Source: Entrophospora sp. SA101 (taxonomy: Eukaryota > Glomeromycota > Glomeromycetes > Entrophosporales > Entrophosporaceae). Taken from it: DNA of 64,000 nucleotides. The position numbers and the translations under genes were made by a program. Location: assembly GCA_958430865.1 (NCBI GenBank), contig CAUDNR010002113.1:20928-84927 (forward strand), given 5' to 3'. This document shows, piece after piece, positions 22,686 through 34,692 of this stretch. How positions within the stretch are numbered: position 1 is the first letter of the stretch; every line of letters begins with the position of its first letter. The notes beneath the pieces were generated by a model. It did no database searches and was not told the DNA's origin. It worked only from the letters and a program-made list of their open reading frames with translations.

Positions 22686-24401
22686 TGAGCAATATAGGCC
22701 AATCATCATTGTCATCAACAGTACAATGCACAAAAGAATTCTTTACTTTCCTGACTGGTTATTCCCCTGGTACTTGGGATCTCCACAAGTACTTTATCCA
22801 AGTGGAATAAAGAGGTAGCAGGAATAACAGTTACAGAAAATCTTCCAGGGACCACTTCTCAATTCTCATCATATGGGATCATGGCAGATGAAAGTACAAG
22901 AGGTGATAAAAAAATATTTTTAGTATGTGTATCACATTGGAATGTAGTAAAAGAGAAACCTACACTTACAATTCTCAGCATGAAGGATCTGGATCGGTGC
23001 AATTCAGTTACTGTATCTACATCTGTACTTGAAGCAATTAGATCATTTATCTTGGATCCAAAACATTGTCTATATTGGCTTACTGATAATACTAGTTATA
23101 TGTAGGGTCCAAGGGTGGTGTTGTTGTAAATTTCAATCAAAGATGTGAAATAAATGCAATTAGGATTCCATGTGGCCTACATGTTGTTCATATTGCAGCA
23201 ACAACATTTGACAATGCTGTTTTTGGGAAGGTCAGTTCCCCCTCAGGTCTTTCCTTGAACCCACATCCATTCAATGTTATAAACTTTGCATATCACCTTC
23301 ATAATGGTTACAATGAATCTAATAAAGATAACCCATTAAACATGAAAAATGAAACTATTAGTAAAATGTATAAAGCATTACTGAATTTAGACCTCAAAAA
23401 ATAACAAAAGCCAATTACAAGCCGTTGGTTATACCAGTTAACTACAGCAAAGCAATACTTGGAACGTTGTGAGCTTCACCTTACATTCACTAATTGGTTC
23501 ATAGAAAAATTAGAAGGTTCAAGGAATGTGCCTGAGGGATATTTACATAAATGGAAAACATTTTTGGAATTCCTACAAAATGAAAATTTAAATACAGAAA
23601 TTTTAATAATGGTAAAATTTGGAGAGTGGTTCTATGAAAAAATAATATATTTTTTAATTGGCTCTGATACTAACTCTAGTCACCCTCTACCAAATGGGTA
23701 TTGTGCACATCAAATGCCTGACATGGTTCAAACTTGGATTAGTGAATTAGAGAATGTTGTGCAGGCACCTGAAGAAGTCTTCATGGATGAATTATTGGCA
23801 GCTTGTGATCATTTGAATGAACAGGAATTTCTGGATCTGGCTCAAAGAATGAAAATAGGTATTGAAAAAACTTTGAATGTCTTCAAAAAATGGATGATTA
23901 CCTGGACTAAATTTCTACTTTGGATATGCAGTCTTGGAGGAGAGCATGGCCCTGAATTTGCACAAGCTGTTCTCAATGTAATACTTTCTCATCCTCTTCC
24001 TGATGATCAACCTACAATAATAGTAAAAAAATATATAGAAAGATTAAATGAGAATTTAAAAGATCAAAACAATACATTTGGGTTATTTGAAGCATTGGAA
24101 AAAAATAACTTTAGAGAACAGTTCATTGCATTTTCAAAAGTTAATTATATCCAGTTAAAAGAATTTCCATTGATATATGATTTTGTTAGACATCGTATCT
24201 GACCAATAATAGTTCATCAACAACATCTTCAACTTACAGGTCCCACTTCATTTAACCATGTAATTACTGCAGAAAAATTGGCAGTGACCCGAGCAAAAAG
24301 AAGAGAGAAAGCTTCTTTGTCTATTGATCCAGTCATTGGTGAAGAAGAAGCAATAAGATTGGCAGAAGAGTTCTTAATACCAAAAATAAAAGTAATTGAT
24401 A
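22686..24401 (+). pseudogene. hAT-like transposase pseudogene
   Basis: Joining frames gives a transposase-like RNase H protein. It has an N-terminal L-S-K-W-N-K-E segment, then A-D-E-S-T-R-G-D-K-K (first catalytic Asp region) and T-D-N-T-S-Y-M followed, one frame over, by S-G-S-K-G-G. A C-G-L-H pair follows, then a long helical domain from 23459 to 24200 ending F-V-R-H-R-I, and a tail to about 24401. hAT transposases share the D-E-S-T, D-N-x-x-x-M-S-G and C-x-x-H order. Lesions are a frame change near 22800, a one-base loss near 23105, stops near 23404 and 24200 (TGA at the place of a likely Trp), and no intact 3' end. The exact superfamily needs a profile search. Confidence 0.55.
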
Positions 24402-25056
24402 AAATTAATAAAATTTTTTCTTTTTATAATTCATTTTTTTCGAAAAAATATTTTATCTTTACCATATATTCCATCCAACACATGTGTTCCTGTTCATTAA
24501 TCCCCTTTTTAATATTCAAATATCCAAAAAGAATTATGAATATTCAAATACATCAGATAATTTTTGGAATTTTGAATAGTCATAAATGTTTTGAATCATA
24601 AATAATCATAAATGTTTTGATAACTAAATATACTGTAGTTATTATAGATAATAAATATTTAATTGATGAAAATTGATTAATTTGATTTTATTTATTATAC
24701 ATTACAAAATATTTTACCTTTTCCTTCTCATTTGGTTGAATACCAAGTACATGTAATAAATGAGAGATACAATTATTAGTTGAAAGGTGTTATGCATTAT
24801 TTAATATTAATGGCTCTATATATGGTATTTCAAATAGTCTTAAATATTTCAAATGAATAGTAATAGTAATAGTTTCAATATTAAATATTTCGAATATTAT
24901 AAATTCTAGTGTAACATTTTGAAAAATTCAACCACTAAAAAATCCGCAAATAATAATTTGCTTATATGATGTGACATATATTTGATAATCAATAGCCATC
25001 AAACACCACATAAAGACCTGGTCTTTAGGTCCAGACCTGCGGACTTTTCCATCCCT
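24402..25056. other. AT-rich insertion ending in a hAT-like terminal repeat
   Basis: No coding frame. The right edge (about 24996-25053) reads GACCTGGTCTTTAGGTCC then AGACCTGCGGACTTTTCC and ends CATCCCTA, that is, TAGGGATGG on the other strand, as in hAT ends. I could not find a matching left end, so the element may be truncated. Confidence 0.45.
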
Positions 25057-26067
25057 ATATCAATATCAGCAATTAATGGTTGGAACTCAACAAGTTGCAA
25101 TTCAGAGATTGGAATTCAAATTATTCAACCTACTGATAACCCGGAAACATATGAGAATAGGATTCGACCAGGAGTATCTAAAGTTGTGCAACCCGCAGAC
25201 ATTGATGCATTCTTTACTAATCTCAAGAATATGTGGGTGGAGCGTAGACCTTCTTTATTTAATTATGGAAGCGTGAATAATATGAATGGAATGGCATTTC
25301 AACCACCTCAGCAAATTCTACAACAACCTGTGTTTCAACCACCTCAGCAGATCATTCAACAACCTATGTTTCAACTGCCTCAACTAGAGATGGGCAGATC
25401 AGTACTATACGTATAGTGCGTATAGTTCTAGAAAAATATAGTAGTAAACGTAAATCAATTCCTGTTTAGGTTATTGCCAAATAATAGATGTGATGTTACA
25501 CATAAAAATTAATTAATACTCTTTCTCATGATAATATATATTTTAAACTTTCCTGCAATTTGGCAACATTTAATATTAACGCTCTAGTTCAATATCTAGA
25601 TGTGAAAAACATTACATCTTTGTCCAAATGCCACAATTCAAATTAAAAGAAATTATTTTGGAGAACATTTTAATACTTCAAATACTTGGTGTACAGGTAA
25701 ATTACAACATAATTGAAGATTTCATCAAGGAAGCTGATGAAAATTTTATTGAAGAATCAAATAAAAAATGAAAGAAGTTTTGATTTTTATGATATTTTAA
25801 TTCATTCAATATAATTAATGATTCATAAATAAAAACCTAAAAAGTGTAGGTTGAATAAATTAAAGATTTATGCTTATCATAATAGCCAAATTATATTTTT
25901 TTCATCCAGTTTTGGAAAATCACCCAATCAAAATTCAACACTACTATACGTACTATACGCCATTTGCCCATCTCTAGCCTCAACGAATTGTTCAACAACC
26001 TGCATTTCAACAGCCAGAATCTCAACTATTTCAACAAAATTTTCGTCCCAAAACTGAGAAAGCCTAG
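25057..26067 (+). pseudogene. Gln/Pro-rich ORF split by a hAT MITE
   Basis: The frame from 25057 contains V-V-Q-P-A-D-I-D-A-F-F-T-N-L-K-N-M-W and then repeats of about 15 residues built on F-Q-P-P-Q-Q-I-L-Q-Q-P. It is cut at 25384 by an inserted element. Removing the element with one copy of its target duplication restores the frame as Q-L-P-Q then R-I-V-Q-Q-P-A-F-Q-Q-P, which runs to a TAG at 26065. Beyond a further insertion, a frame with P-P-G-G-A-D-M-D-T-D (27168-27264) may be its former tail. Function is unknown. It may belong to the transposon relic upstream. The N-terminus is not defined. Confidence 0.55.
25385..25976. mobile_element. hAT-type MITE with perfect 8-bp target duplication
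   Basis: Ends read TAGAGATGGGCA (left) and TGCCCATCTCTA (right), with ACGTATAGT words just inside both ends. GCCTCAAC flanks it exactly on both sides (25377-25384 and 25977-25984). The terminal motif and 8-bp duplication are standard for hAT elements. The 592 bp holds no transposase frame. Confidence 0.92.
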
Positions 26068-26150
26068 TACTAGGGGTTAGCACCGTTAACCGGTTAATAT
26101 ATTTTTTTTAACCGGTTAACCACCATTTATTAATTTTTTTTTATATATTA

Positions 26151-26969
26151 CAGTCAAACCTCGTCACAGCGGACCTCGCCACAACACATTTCTTGTTACA
26201 ACGGATTTAAGTATTGTCCCCTTATTAAAATTAATTAAAACGTTTGTCATAATAATAACGGATTCTACTACTAATACTAATAATAAATTTGTTCCACGGA
26301 TTTTTGATGGGGTCTTTATATATGTCTACGTGACATATAAATGTTTTCTCCCTTTGGAAAATGAAATATCTAATAATGAAAATTGAAAATTCAAGAAATA
26401 TGGTCGAAGAGATTTCAAAATGATGTTAATAATATAATACTTGTTGAGAGTAACACAATGTCTAAAGTTTCAACAAAAGATGCCGTAATTTCCTTTGAGA
26501 TAGCTTTTAATTTTCTTCAACAAGGTAATTTAGAAATAGTTTGTAAAGAATTTAAACCATTTAAACCATTGAAAAAAGTGAAATTATTAGATAATACAAC
26601 CAAATATTACATCTTATTTCAACAAATAATTTTCATTTCCGTATGTATTATTCATTTATTCATTTATTTATTCCTGTATTTAGTTTATTAATTATTGCAC
26701 TATACCAAACCTCTCTATAACGAACACTAAGTAAATTTCTCTATAACGAATTTCCCTTTTGTCGCCTGTCTCCGATTCAATTTTTTATAATTAATTTCTC
26801 TCTATAATGAACAAAAGCAGAAAAATGCATATAATGGACAGAGGGTTCGGTATAAGAGAGTGAATCATCACCAATTTTGCCGCTGCTGACTTCTTGTCAT
26901 AATAATAATAATAATAATAACGGATTTTTTTGGCTGGAACCATGAATCCAATGTGGCGAGGTTTGACTG
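26151..26969. mobile_element. Pogo/Tigger-like element inside the outer element
   Basis: Terminal repeats CAGTCAAACCTCGTCACA and its inverse (one mismatch) are bordered by TA on both sides (26149-26150, 26970-26971), as in pogo-type elements. A plus-strand frame at 26383-26691 (K-D-A-V-I-S-F-E-I-A-F-N-F-L-Q-Q-G) looks like the C-terminal end of a pogo-type DDE transposase. The rest of the gene is absent, so it is an internally deleted derivative. Confidence 0.75.
26701..26854. mobile_element. Innermost MITE of the nest
   Basis: Imperfect inverted ends TATACCAAACCTCTC and its near complement (TATACCGAACCCTCT read inward) enclose 154 bp lying just after the transposase-like frame. Words such as AACACTAAGTAAA and CCCTTTTGTC recur in the element at 55535-55725. 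Confidence 0.65.
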
Positions 26970-27158
26970 TAATCATTTATCATCTATTAAGTGTATAATA
27001 ATAAAATTCGACAGGCACGTGATTATTTTGTAAGTAATGAACGATCGAATTTACCAGTTAAAAAATTCCACGTGACTAAATAACCTGTTAACCGGTTAAC
27101 TCTTAATTTTAACGGTTAATTAACCGGTTAAAGAATTTTTGCGTGGTGCCAACCTCTA

Positions 27159-28477
27159 TTTATGTTTCTGGATTGTTCCACCTGGTGGTGCTGATATGGA
27201 TACTGATATAGGAGTTTGGATTTTCATTGAATGTAATATTGCGAATAAGAAAGTTTTTAATTGAATTAACTTTATTTTATTATCTTTTTTATGTTAATAA
27301 AGTTTTCTTTTAACAATGCATCCATCCAAATAATGTATTTGCGATGAAAGAAAATTAATTGATTTTCATTGGTTGGTTTTCTCTAATCAGCCAATCACGA
27401 TTTTATTCAGCAAGATTGATAACGTAAAAGAATTTTGGTTCAAAAAAAAAATGAGTCAACGCACGGTCATTTATTCGTATTCCGGCTCTCAACAGAGAAT
27501 CCCAAAACATTATATTAATATTTGATTCAAATAAATATCAAGAATAAATACTTTAATGCACAAGATTTTTTTATTTATAGAGATAAGAAGTTAGCTCGTT
27601 TGGATGATGAATGGTTACTCAAATCCAATGAAAGTGAGAAAAAGAAATATCTGAACAGGCAATTAGGATATCCAATTTCTCGGTAAAAACTTATGTTAAA
27701 GCCATGAAAATATGTATGGGGCCTACTTACTATCAGAATTTTTTTTATCGCATGTTTCCCAAAAATAAAATGACACAATTCACTAAATTTCCGGTTTTTT
27801 TTTAAATACAATAATTATGAAGATCGAAGGGGGCAAACGATTTTATATTGAAACAATGTGTTTAATATCAAGTTTCATAAAATCTACATTGAATTTTAGT
27901 TGAATCTTACCTGTTGAAAATTCTAAAGATATTTACCTCAATTGAATAATTAAAAAGATCACACTACATTCAATTTAGGTTTGAATAAAGAAAAATAAAG
28001 AAGGAAGATAGGACGAAGCTAACGATATTTTGGGTAAGAGGAAAGTGGCGATCTTTTCAGATATTTAAATTCAAAAATTTCCCGAAAAAGGGGCAGTATG
28101 TATTATAAATATAAATATGAAATATGATTCGTGTGTTAATAATAAATTATTGTGCCGTGTAACTTTTTGAAATTTTTGTTTTGCATCAAAATTTATTGAT
28201 TTCTTTACTAAAAATATATTTATTCAAAAATTTTTTTCATTATATAAATAGTTGTAGAAAGCGAGCGAACGATCAAAATAAATCAATTCATTCCTTCATT
28301 CAAAAAAAAAAAATTAATTAATTTTTTCATTCTTTTATTTGTAAAAAAAATATAATTATTCAAATAAAAATTATTTATATAAACTTATATAATAAATACC
28401 ATATAATATTATCCGCTTTTTTTAAAAAAGAAAAAAACATCCTTAAAAAATTCTTTTTTTATATAAAAATTTAAGAA
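27159..28477. other. Intergenic region and upstream region of SEC14
   Basis: Starts with the P-P-G-G-A-D frame noted above (to 27264). The remainder is AT-rich without a supported gene. The last 250 bp before the SEC14 ATG are strongly A/T with homopolymer tracts, typical of fungal promoters and leaders. Confidence 0.5.
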
Positions 28478-29356
28478 ATGCCACCATCTGTTACTACCGA
28501 AGTACAAGCACATAAATTTACAGGACATCTTGGAAATTTAAGTCCACAACAAGCAGAAGCACTAGAACAATTTCGACAAGAACTTAAAGACGAGGGTGTG
28601 TTTAACGAGGACCGACACGATGATGATTATTTACTCAGGTTTTTAAGAGCAAGAAAATTTGATCTAGTTAAAACCAAAAAAATGTTTATTGATTGTGAAA
28701 ACTGGAGAAAAGATTTTGGTGTTGATGAGTTGGTTAAGACGTTTGATTATAAGGAACGTGATGAAGTGATGAAATATTATCCAAGATATTATCACAAAAC
28801 TGATAAGGATGGTCGACCTATTTATATTGAAGAAATTGGCAAAGTTGATATTAAATCTTTATATCAGGTTACCACAGTTGAACGACAAATTCAAAATTTA
28901 GTGGTCGAGTATGAAAAACTTGGTTATATTAGATTACCAGCTTGTTCATTAAAACAGGGTGAACTTATTGAAACAACATGTACAATTTTAGATCTTAAAG
29001 GTGTTTCTATTCGATCATTCTCTAATGTTTTTGGATTTGTGAAACAAGCGTCTAATATTGGTCAAAATTATTATCCTGAACGTATGGGTAAGTTTTACAT
29101 CATTAATGCTCCGATGCTTTTCGCTTCTGTTTGGGGTTTAGTGAAACCATTACTTGATGAGGTTACAGCTGCCAAAATCATAATTTTAAATAGCAAGTAT
29201 CAACAAACTTTATTGGAAAACATTCCAGCTGAAAATTTACCAGCTGCTTTTGGTGGAAGTTGTAATTGTAAAAATGGTTGTCAATTTTCTGATGCTGGTC
29301 CATGGCAAGAAGAAAAACAACTCATTGTTAATGGGTCCAAAGAAAATTTTATTTAA
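28478..29356 (+). CDS. SEC14: Sec14-type phosphatidylinositol/phosphatidylcholine transfer protein
   Basis: A single uninterrupted frame of 292 residues. A CRAL-TRIO N-terminal helical domain lies at about 25-80 (D-D-Y-L-L-R-F-L-R-A-R-K-F-D). The CRAL-TRIO lipid-binding domain spans about 100-270, with G-R-P-I-Y-I-E, T-C-T-I-L-D-L-K-G-V, N-Y-Y-P-E-R-M-G-K, I-I-N-A-P and L-P-A-A-F-G-G-S-C-N-C. Length matches yeast Sec14 (304). The family exchanges phosphatidylinositol and phosphatidylcholine and supports PI4P-dependent secretion from the Golgi. It has no intron, unlike most neighbours, but there is no sign of retroposition such as a poly-A tail with target repeats. The ATG follows an A-rich leader and aligns with the family start. 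Confidence 0.95.
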   Translation: MPPSVTTEVQAHKFTGHLGNLSPQQAEALEQFRQELKDEGVFNEDRHDDDYLLRFLRARKFDLVKTKKMFIDCENWRKDFGVDELVKTFDYKERDEVMKYYPRYYHKTDKDGRPIYIEEIGKVDIKSLYQVTTVERQIQNLVVEYEKLGYIRLPACSLKQGELIETTCTILDLKGVSIRSFSNVFGFVKQASNIGQNYYPERMGKFYIINAPMLFASVWGLVKPLLDEVTAAKIIILNSKYQQTLLENIPAENLPAAFGGSCNCKNGCQFSDAGPWQEEKQLIVNGSKENFI

Positions 29357-29727
29357 TAATAGATAGATGGAAATATTATTATAATAAACATTATATAAAA
29401 TAATAACGATTTTTCTTGTAAAATTTTCTTGATTTATATTTAATGTAAATAATAACAATATTGTTATTATTATATAACTAGACACAACAAAAATAAAATA
29501 GATGTTTCATAATATAAATAAAAAATATACAAATTATATATATATATATATACACAAATAAACAAAGGCAAAATGAAATACTTTATTTTATTTGTAAAAT
29601 TGACATTATTATGTAAAACAATTGAACTTTTTCTTTAGCCATCAAGAAAATCCAGCAAATCATCATCGTTTCAAAAAAATCAATATAATAATGAAGATCT
29701 GATGTTGTGTAGGGAAGTTGTGAGATT
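29357..29727. other. Convergent 3' intergenic region
   Basis: AT-rich, with a short TA run near 29537-29551. It serves both SEC14 and the F-box gene as downstream sequence. Nothing else is seen. Confidence 0.6.
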
Positions 29728-31254
29728 CTAAAATTCATAATCAATAATTCCTAAATTTTGATAGTTTTTCAACATTTTATCAAGTCTATAATACCTTAAA
29801 GAGTCTATAGGACGCACCGAAAATTTTATAAATAAAGGTTTATGTCCTTCCCACTCTTTCATCAACATATCTAGCGAATCACCAGAAATAATAACATAAC
29901 TACGTACAAAATAAATCTTTTTTAAATTTTTTGGTAATGTTTTACATAAAACTTCCAATATTTGGTTTGCGTCTATAAAAGACTTGTAAGATTCTTTAAA
30001 TAATTCTAAATTTATTTCCTTTAGCTTAATGCAATTACTAAATATCGGGATTAATTCTTGAGCCAATTCATTTTCATATACTATTGATAAATATTCTAGA
30101 TTTAGACAATTTTCTCCAATTGATTCGATCAATATCTTTAAATATTCAATAAGTTCTTCTTTTGGTTTACCACTAACCCTAAGCTCTTTAATATTTTCCC
30201 CGTTGAGAATAATGAATTCACATATATCTAACAAAGAACCTCTAGAAACGAATTCTACATAAACCTTTTCAACTTTTGGACATATGACTTTATTTATGTT
30301 ATTAGTAATATGGATATTAGATGTTAAACCATAATTATTCAAAGTTTCCAGGTGCAAAAATTTTAACTTGTTAAATGATATTATTGGATAATATTTGTTA
30401 TTATTATTATTATCATTATTATTATTGTTGTTGTTGTTATTATTATTACTATTACCACTACCACCAACACCACCATCAATATGATCTAAAAGACTAAATC
30501 CCACACTATGATATTCAATTAATGATTCTGAATGTGACAATATTGCTTCTTTTAATTCAAATGAATTTACATCGCTATCATTAAGAACATTTGAAGTTAT
30601 TTTTATTTTTTTAATTTTATTTTGTGCTTTGATCAATCTAGCCAAGCTATCACAATTATTAGCATTGAAATATTGATCGTAATTAATTACAAGTTCTTGA
30701 ATTTTTGTACAGACATTTGTCAGTTTATCAATATTTTTTGGTTGATAATAATGATTTCCTAATATTAACTCATAAAGGTTCTGGAACCAACTGTTGAAAT
30801 TAGCATGATCAATAAAAAGTTCAAATTTTGAATTAGCAGCTTGAAGTTTCCTGATACTTGAACAATCCAAGATAAAGCTCACTAATCTTTCTTTAAAACG
30901 TTCAAACTTCTCACAATTAATGTAAATCGCCAATTTATTTAAATTATGAGATCCTTCCATAAGATCCAATTCAGTAGCAAATCTTGCATAATTGTATAAA
31001 GGTGGTTTCTTTAGTGGTTTATATGATGTCATTGAAATGTCGTTTTTAATAATGAAATCTTGATCCTCTACCAATAAACAATTCATTATCATCAGAGTAC
31101 TTTTAAATGTACAAAATGGATTTTTCCATAACGTTGCAATGCTTATGTTGTGCCAATGCTTATTAACTAAAACGCAAGAATAAAGCGATTTAAAATCATT
31201 TTCAACATCTCTGAAAATCGGAATTAAAAGTTCGGTTGGAAAATAGTGAGCCAT
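29728..31254 (-). CDS. F-box/LRR-like protein
   Basis: A single frame of 508 residues. The N-terminus (residues 4-45: F-P-T-E-L-L-I-P-I-F, L-Y-S-C-V-L-V-N-K-H-W-H) is an F-box, which binds Skp1 to place substrates on SCF ubiquitin ligases. After it, degenerate leucine-rich segments such as C-L-N-L-E-Y-L-S-I and C-I-K-L-K-E-I-N-L recur to the end. A low-complexity Gly/Asn run (about residues 260-285, encoded near 30400-30470) interrupts the repeats. Large F-box families of this layout are typical of Glomeromycotina. The substrate is unknown. No frameshift or missing start is seen. Confidence 0.85.
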   Translation of the reverse strand: MAHYFPTELLIPIFRDVENDFKSLYSCVLVNKHWHNISIATLWKNPFCTFKSTLMIMNCLLVEDQDFIIKNDISMTSYKPLKKPPLYNYARFATELDLMEGSHNLNKLAIYINCEKFERFKERLVSFILDCSSIRKLQAANSKFELFIDHANFNSWFQNLYELILGNHYYQPKNIDKLTNVCTKIQELVINYDQYFNANNCDSLARLIKAQNKIKKIKITSNVLNDSDVNSFELKEAILSHSESLIEYHSVGFSLLDHIDGGVGGSGNSNNNNNNNNNNNDNNNNNKYYPIISFNKLKFLHLETLNNYGLTSNIHITNNINKVICPKVEKVYVEFVSRGSLLDICEFIILNGENIKELRVSGKPKEELIEYLKILIESIGENCLNLEYLSIVYENELAQELIPIFSNCIKLKEINLELFKESYKSFIDANQILEVLCKTLPKNLKKIYFVRSYVIISGDSLDMLMKEWEGHKPLFIKFSVRPIDSLRYYRLDKMLKNYQNLGIIDYEF

Positions 31255-31940
31255 GTCTTCTGTTCTGATTATTTATTATGGGACCATATAGGTGTTACAC
31301 GCGATTTTTGACGATCTAAAAAGCAGTTTTGTTTGATTGCATTCTAAATATTTAGTAGGCAAAGTCGAACTTGAGGTGTTAATTTAATTTTCATGATCCC
31401 GATGGTAGCTTGATAAAAAAAAACTCTATCACTATCGAAATACAAGCATATATAATGTTGTAAAAAAAAAATTTTAGTGTGAATAAAACTGATGCTTTCA
31501 AGATTTTTGATATTGGAGGTTTATTTAATGATTTTTCATCCTTTTTCTAATCCTGACATTGTCATGAATTGATTTGTTGAAAATAGGAAAAAGAAATTTT
31601 TAATATCATAAAAGAAAATAAAGCTTTGTCATTTTAAGACTAATGCCTATTTCTATGGATCCCAAACATCAACAAATATCTCTATAATAATATTTGTGGA
31701 AGGTATATATCACTTGTAGCATACAAGGCCAACAAGTGATTTATATCTTATCAAATATATAATAAATGTATAATAAAATAGTTATATTTTATTATTTGTC
31801 AAATCAAAAGTCCAAACAAAAATAATTTGAAGAAAAAAAAAAGCAAGAATCTGAGCTTGATAGTCTCAAATTTCATAATAAATAAATATATACATAATAT
31901 ATATATATATACATACATAAATAAATATATATATATAGCA
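31255..31940. other. Intergenic region
   Basis: AT-rich, with TA/CATA microsatellite tracts around 31880-31935 just beyond the antiporter stop codon. No gene seen. Confidence 0.6.
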
Positions 31941-34617
31941 TCAATGATTTACATCGCCATGACGTGATGAATAAGTTGATGCATTGTCTTTATCATCTTC
32001 CAATTTTCCTTGAATCACAAAAACACTCGATACAATTTTTGATAATAATAGTGCATCGGCCACAGCACCTAAACACTTCCGCCTATTACTGTTATGGGGG
32101 TGATTAATTCCTAAATCTTTCAATAATTCAAGATATTCGTCTCGATGAGTCAACAATGCACCACGCCTTCCACGACCTATAATCACCAAATCTTTGTGGC
32201 TCACTGATTCTTTTGCAACTTTGATCGCTGCACGTAATGGTTTAAAAGCTTTTATACTATAATATTTTATACGTGGATTAGATTTCAAAGCACCATCCTC
32301 GGTGCCAAAATATCGTTTCAATAATGAATCATCTGTTTCATTTGATGTTTCACGATCAATGTCTGCCTTGAGCACTTGAACTGATGCCGTGGATATTTTA
32401 TGTGCAAGTTGAGGTCTTTCAGGTAATTTATTGCTATTATTTGAATTTGACGGTTCATTATTGTTTGGATCATAAATAGAATCTGTTGTAAGTCCATCAT
32501 CACCTTCAGTGGAGGAGGTAGGTAATGTTGATGAATGATTATCATTTTCTGTTAGAACAGTTGAATGTGATATTCTGACAACTTTTGCAGAAACATAGGG
32601 ATGATCCAATAATCTAACAACAAAATTCAACGCCTCTCTATCATCATTGCCACCAAAGAATAGTAAAACAATGCTTATTTGAAAACCAGGTTGTAAAGGC
32701 ATTGTACCAACGGTTACACCAAGACCTCTATCAACAAAAAAACCCACTGCCGTGTTTACTTCATTGAATACACCTTGTACATAATTGGCAATTTGTGGAC
32801 TTGTCTCTCTTTTTTCATGTTTTTCTTTTGGACCTAAAAATATTTGATCGACTGAAGGAATTGAGGTATCTTCAATGATAGCACCAGCACCATTCCAAGG
32901 AATTATAACCATTTCAGGACCTATTCTTCGTGAATTTTCAGCAACTTCATTTGCAAAATCATTTATAGACACAATTGAAAGATTTGCTTTAATGTTGATG
33001 TAGTTTAGTTGACCAAACATACGAAAAACATTCATGATGGGGTCATGAAGAATAGTTTCTTCAGATTCATTGAATTTCATGACAGCAGAGATACGTTGTG
33101 TAAGTTCAACAAGTCTTAATGCATGAATTGTTAATGGTTCACTTGAAATATTTGAAGCATTGGAAAGATTTGTGAGATCGTTGTTGTTGCTGAGACTTGT
33201 ATTGGCGTTGATATTTGTATTTAATAAAGGCCTTGATTTTCCATCACCGAATTTTTCATTCAGATTATTTGCAACCCTTGGAGGAGTTGGTATGGGTTGT
33301 AGTAATTGAACCAAAGTCATCATTGCAGGCAAATATTCAACTTTATTCAATACAATTAACAATTTGCTGCCATTTTTCCCTTGTAAAGTATTTTCAGATT
33401 CACTATGATAAGTATGATGTCTTCCTTTTTCATCTACACTATGATCTAATTTTCTTTTATTTTCTGGATAAACAAACAGTGCAAGTGGCGTTGTGAGAAA
33501 TGTTGTAACAATTGCCCTAAAATGAATCATTAAATTTATAAAAATTATTATTAGTGCTGTTGTAATTATTATCGTATTATGAATACATACATACATGCAT
33601 CATACATATATATATATATATTAATGCTTACATAGTGACCATAATTGCAAAGACTTTTTCATTAATAACATGAGCATCGTAACCAATGTTAAGTACAATC
33701 AATTCCACTAGTCTATATAAATAAAAAATCAACATATATGCATTAGATCAATACACGTATGTGTGTGTATGTGTATGTGTATGTGTAAATTGATTTACCC
33801 TTTACAACTCATAAAAATGCCAATGGTCAATGATTCTCTCCAAGTTAAACCATTAAGTCTGGCAGCTAAACCAACACCTATTATTTTTCCAAACATGGCA
33901 GTACATATTACCAAAACTGTCCATCCTAAGGTTTCTAAATCTCTTAGAAGACCCAATTGTGTTTTTAAACCAGATAAGGCAAAATACTATATGTATTTTT
34001 TTTTTTAATTATACAAAAAATTATAATATATTGAAATTAAATAAAATTAAAATAATAATAAAAAGATTACTCACAATTGGTAAGAATAAAACATTGACCA
34101 AATCTTCAATTTTTTCAGTGATTCCAACAGCAAAACCACCCTCATGTGGAACAATTACGCCCATTATGAAACCACCAAAAATCGAATGTACACCAATGAT
34201 ATTTGTTACAAAAGCAGAAATCAATACAAAGGTTAGAGTGAATGCAGTCATTGTAAGAGTAGGGCCATTATCATCACTTCCAGTTTCCACAATAAGATAA
34301 AGTAACAAAGGACGAACTAGAAATACTACAATTAGGATCCAACCAATACACAATAAAAAAATGTAAAAAGCGTTCATCGAGTTTGTTGAATTAACAATTG
34401 ATACCACCAAAGCAAGTAAAACCCATGCAACTACATCATCATTAACACTAGCAGTGATTGCAGTAGTTCCGACTATGGTTTTTAAAAGCTTCAATTCTGA
34501 TAAAATTCTGGCAAGAACTGCAAAAGCCTTTTTTTTTTTTACAAAGAAAAATCATAATTAAATTAGTATAATTACATATAGAATTGATAGAATTGATATG
34601 GATATAATAATAACTAT

Positions 34618-34692
<75 letters not shown>

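Larger units (their letters stand above)
26071..27158. mobile_element. Outer hAT-like element of a three-level nest
   Basis: Ends TAGGGGTTAGCACC (left) and GGTGCCAACCTCTA (right) are inverted repeats with two mismatches, and GTTAACCGGTTAA palindromic words lie inside both ends. No matching target duplication is visible. About 270 bp remain once the inner insertion (26151-26969) is removed. Confidence 0.75.

Noticed and set aside
26063..26070. Target duplication for the outer nested element
   Set aside because: The octamer left of 26071 does not match the one right of 27158, so no duplication is claimed.
27575..27811. 78-codon minus-strand ORF upstream of SEC14
   Set aside because: No recognisable domain, no splice context and low-complexity composition; probably chance.
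32318..32545. 75-codon minus-strand ORF within the antiporter
   Set aside because: It lies in another frame of the well-supported KHA1 last exon and has no coding character of its own.
34621..34692. Possible CRISPR-like or regulatory array
   Set aside because: It is a plain CAAT microsatellite without spacers, inside a spliced intron.
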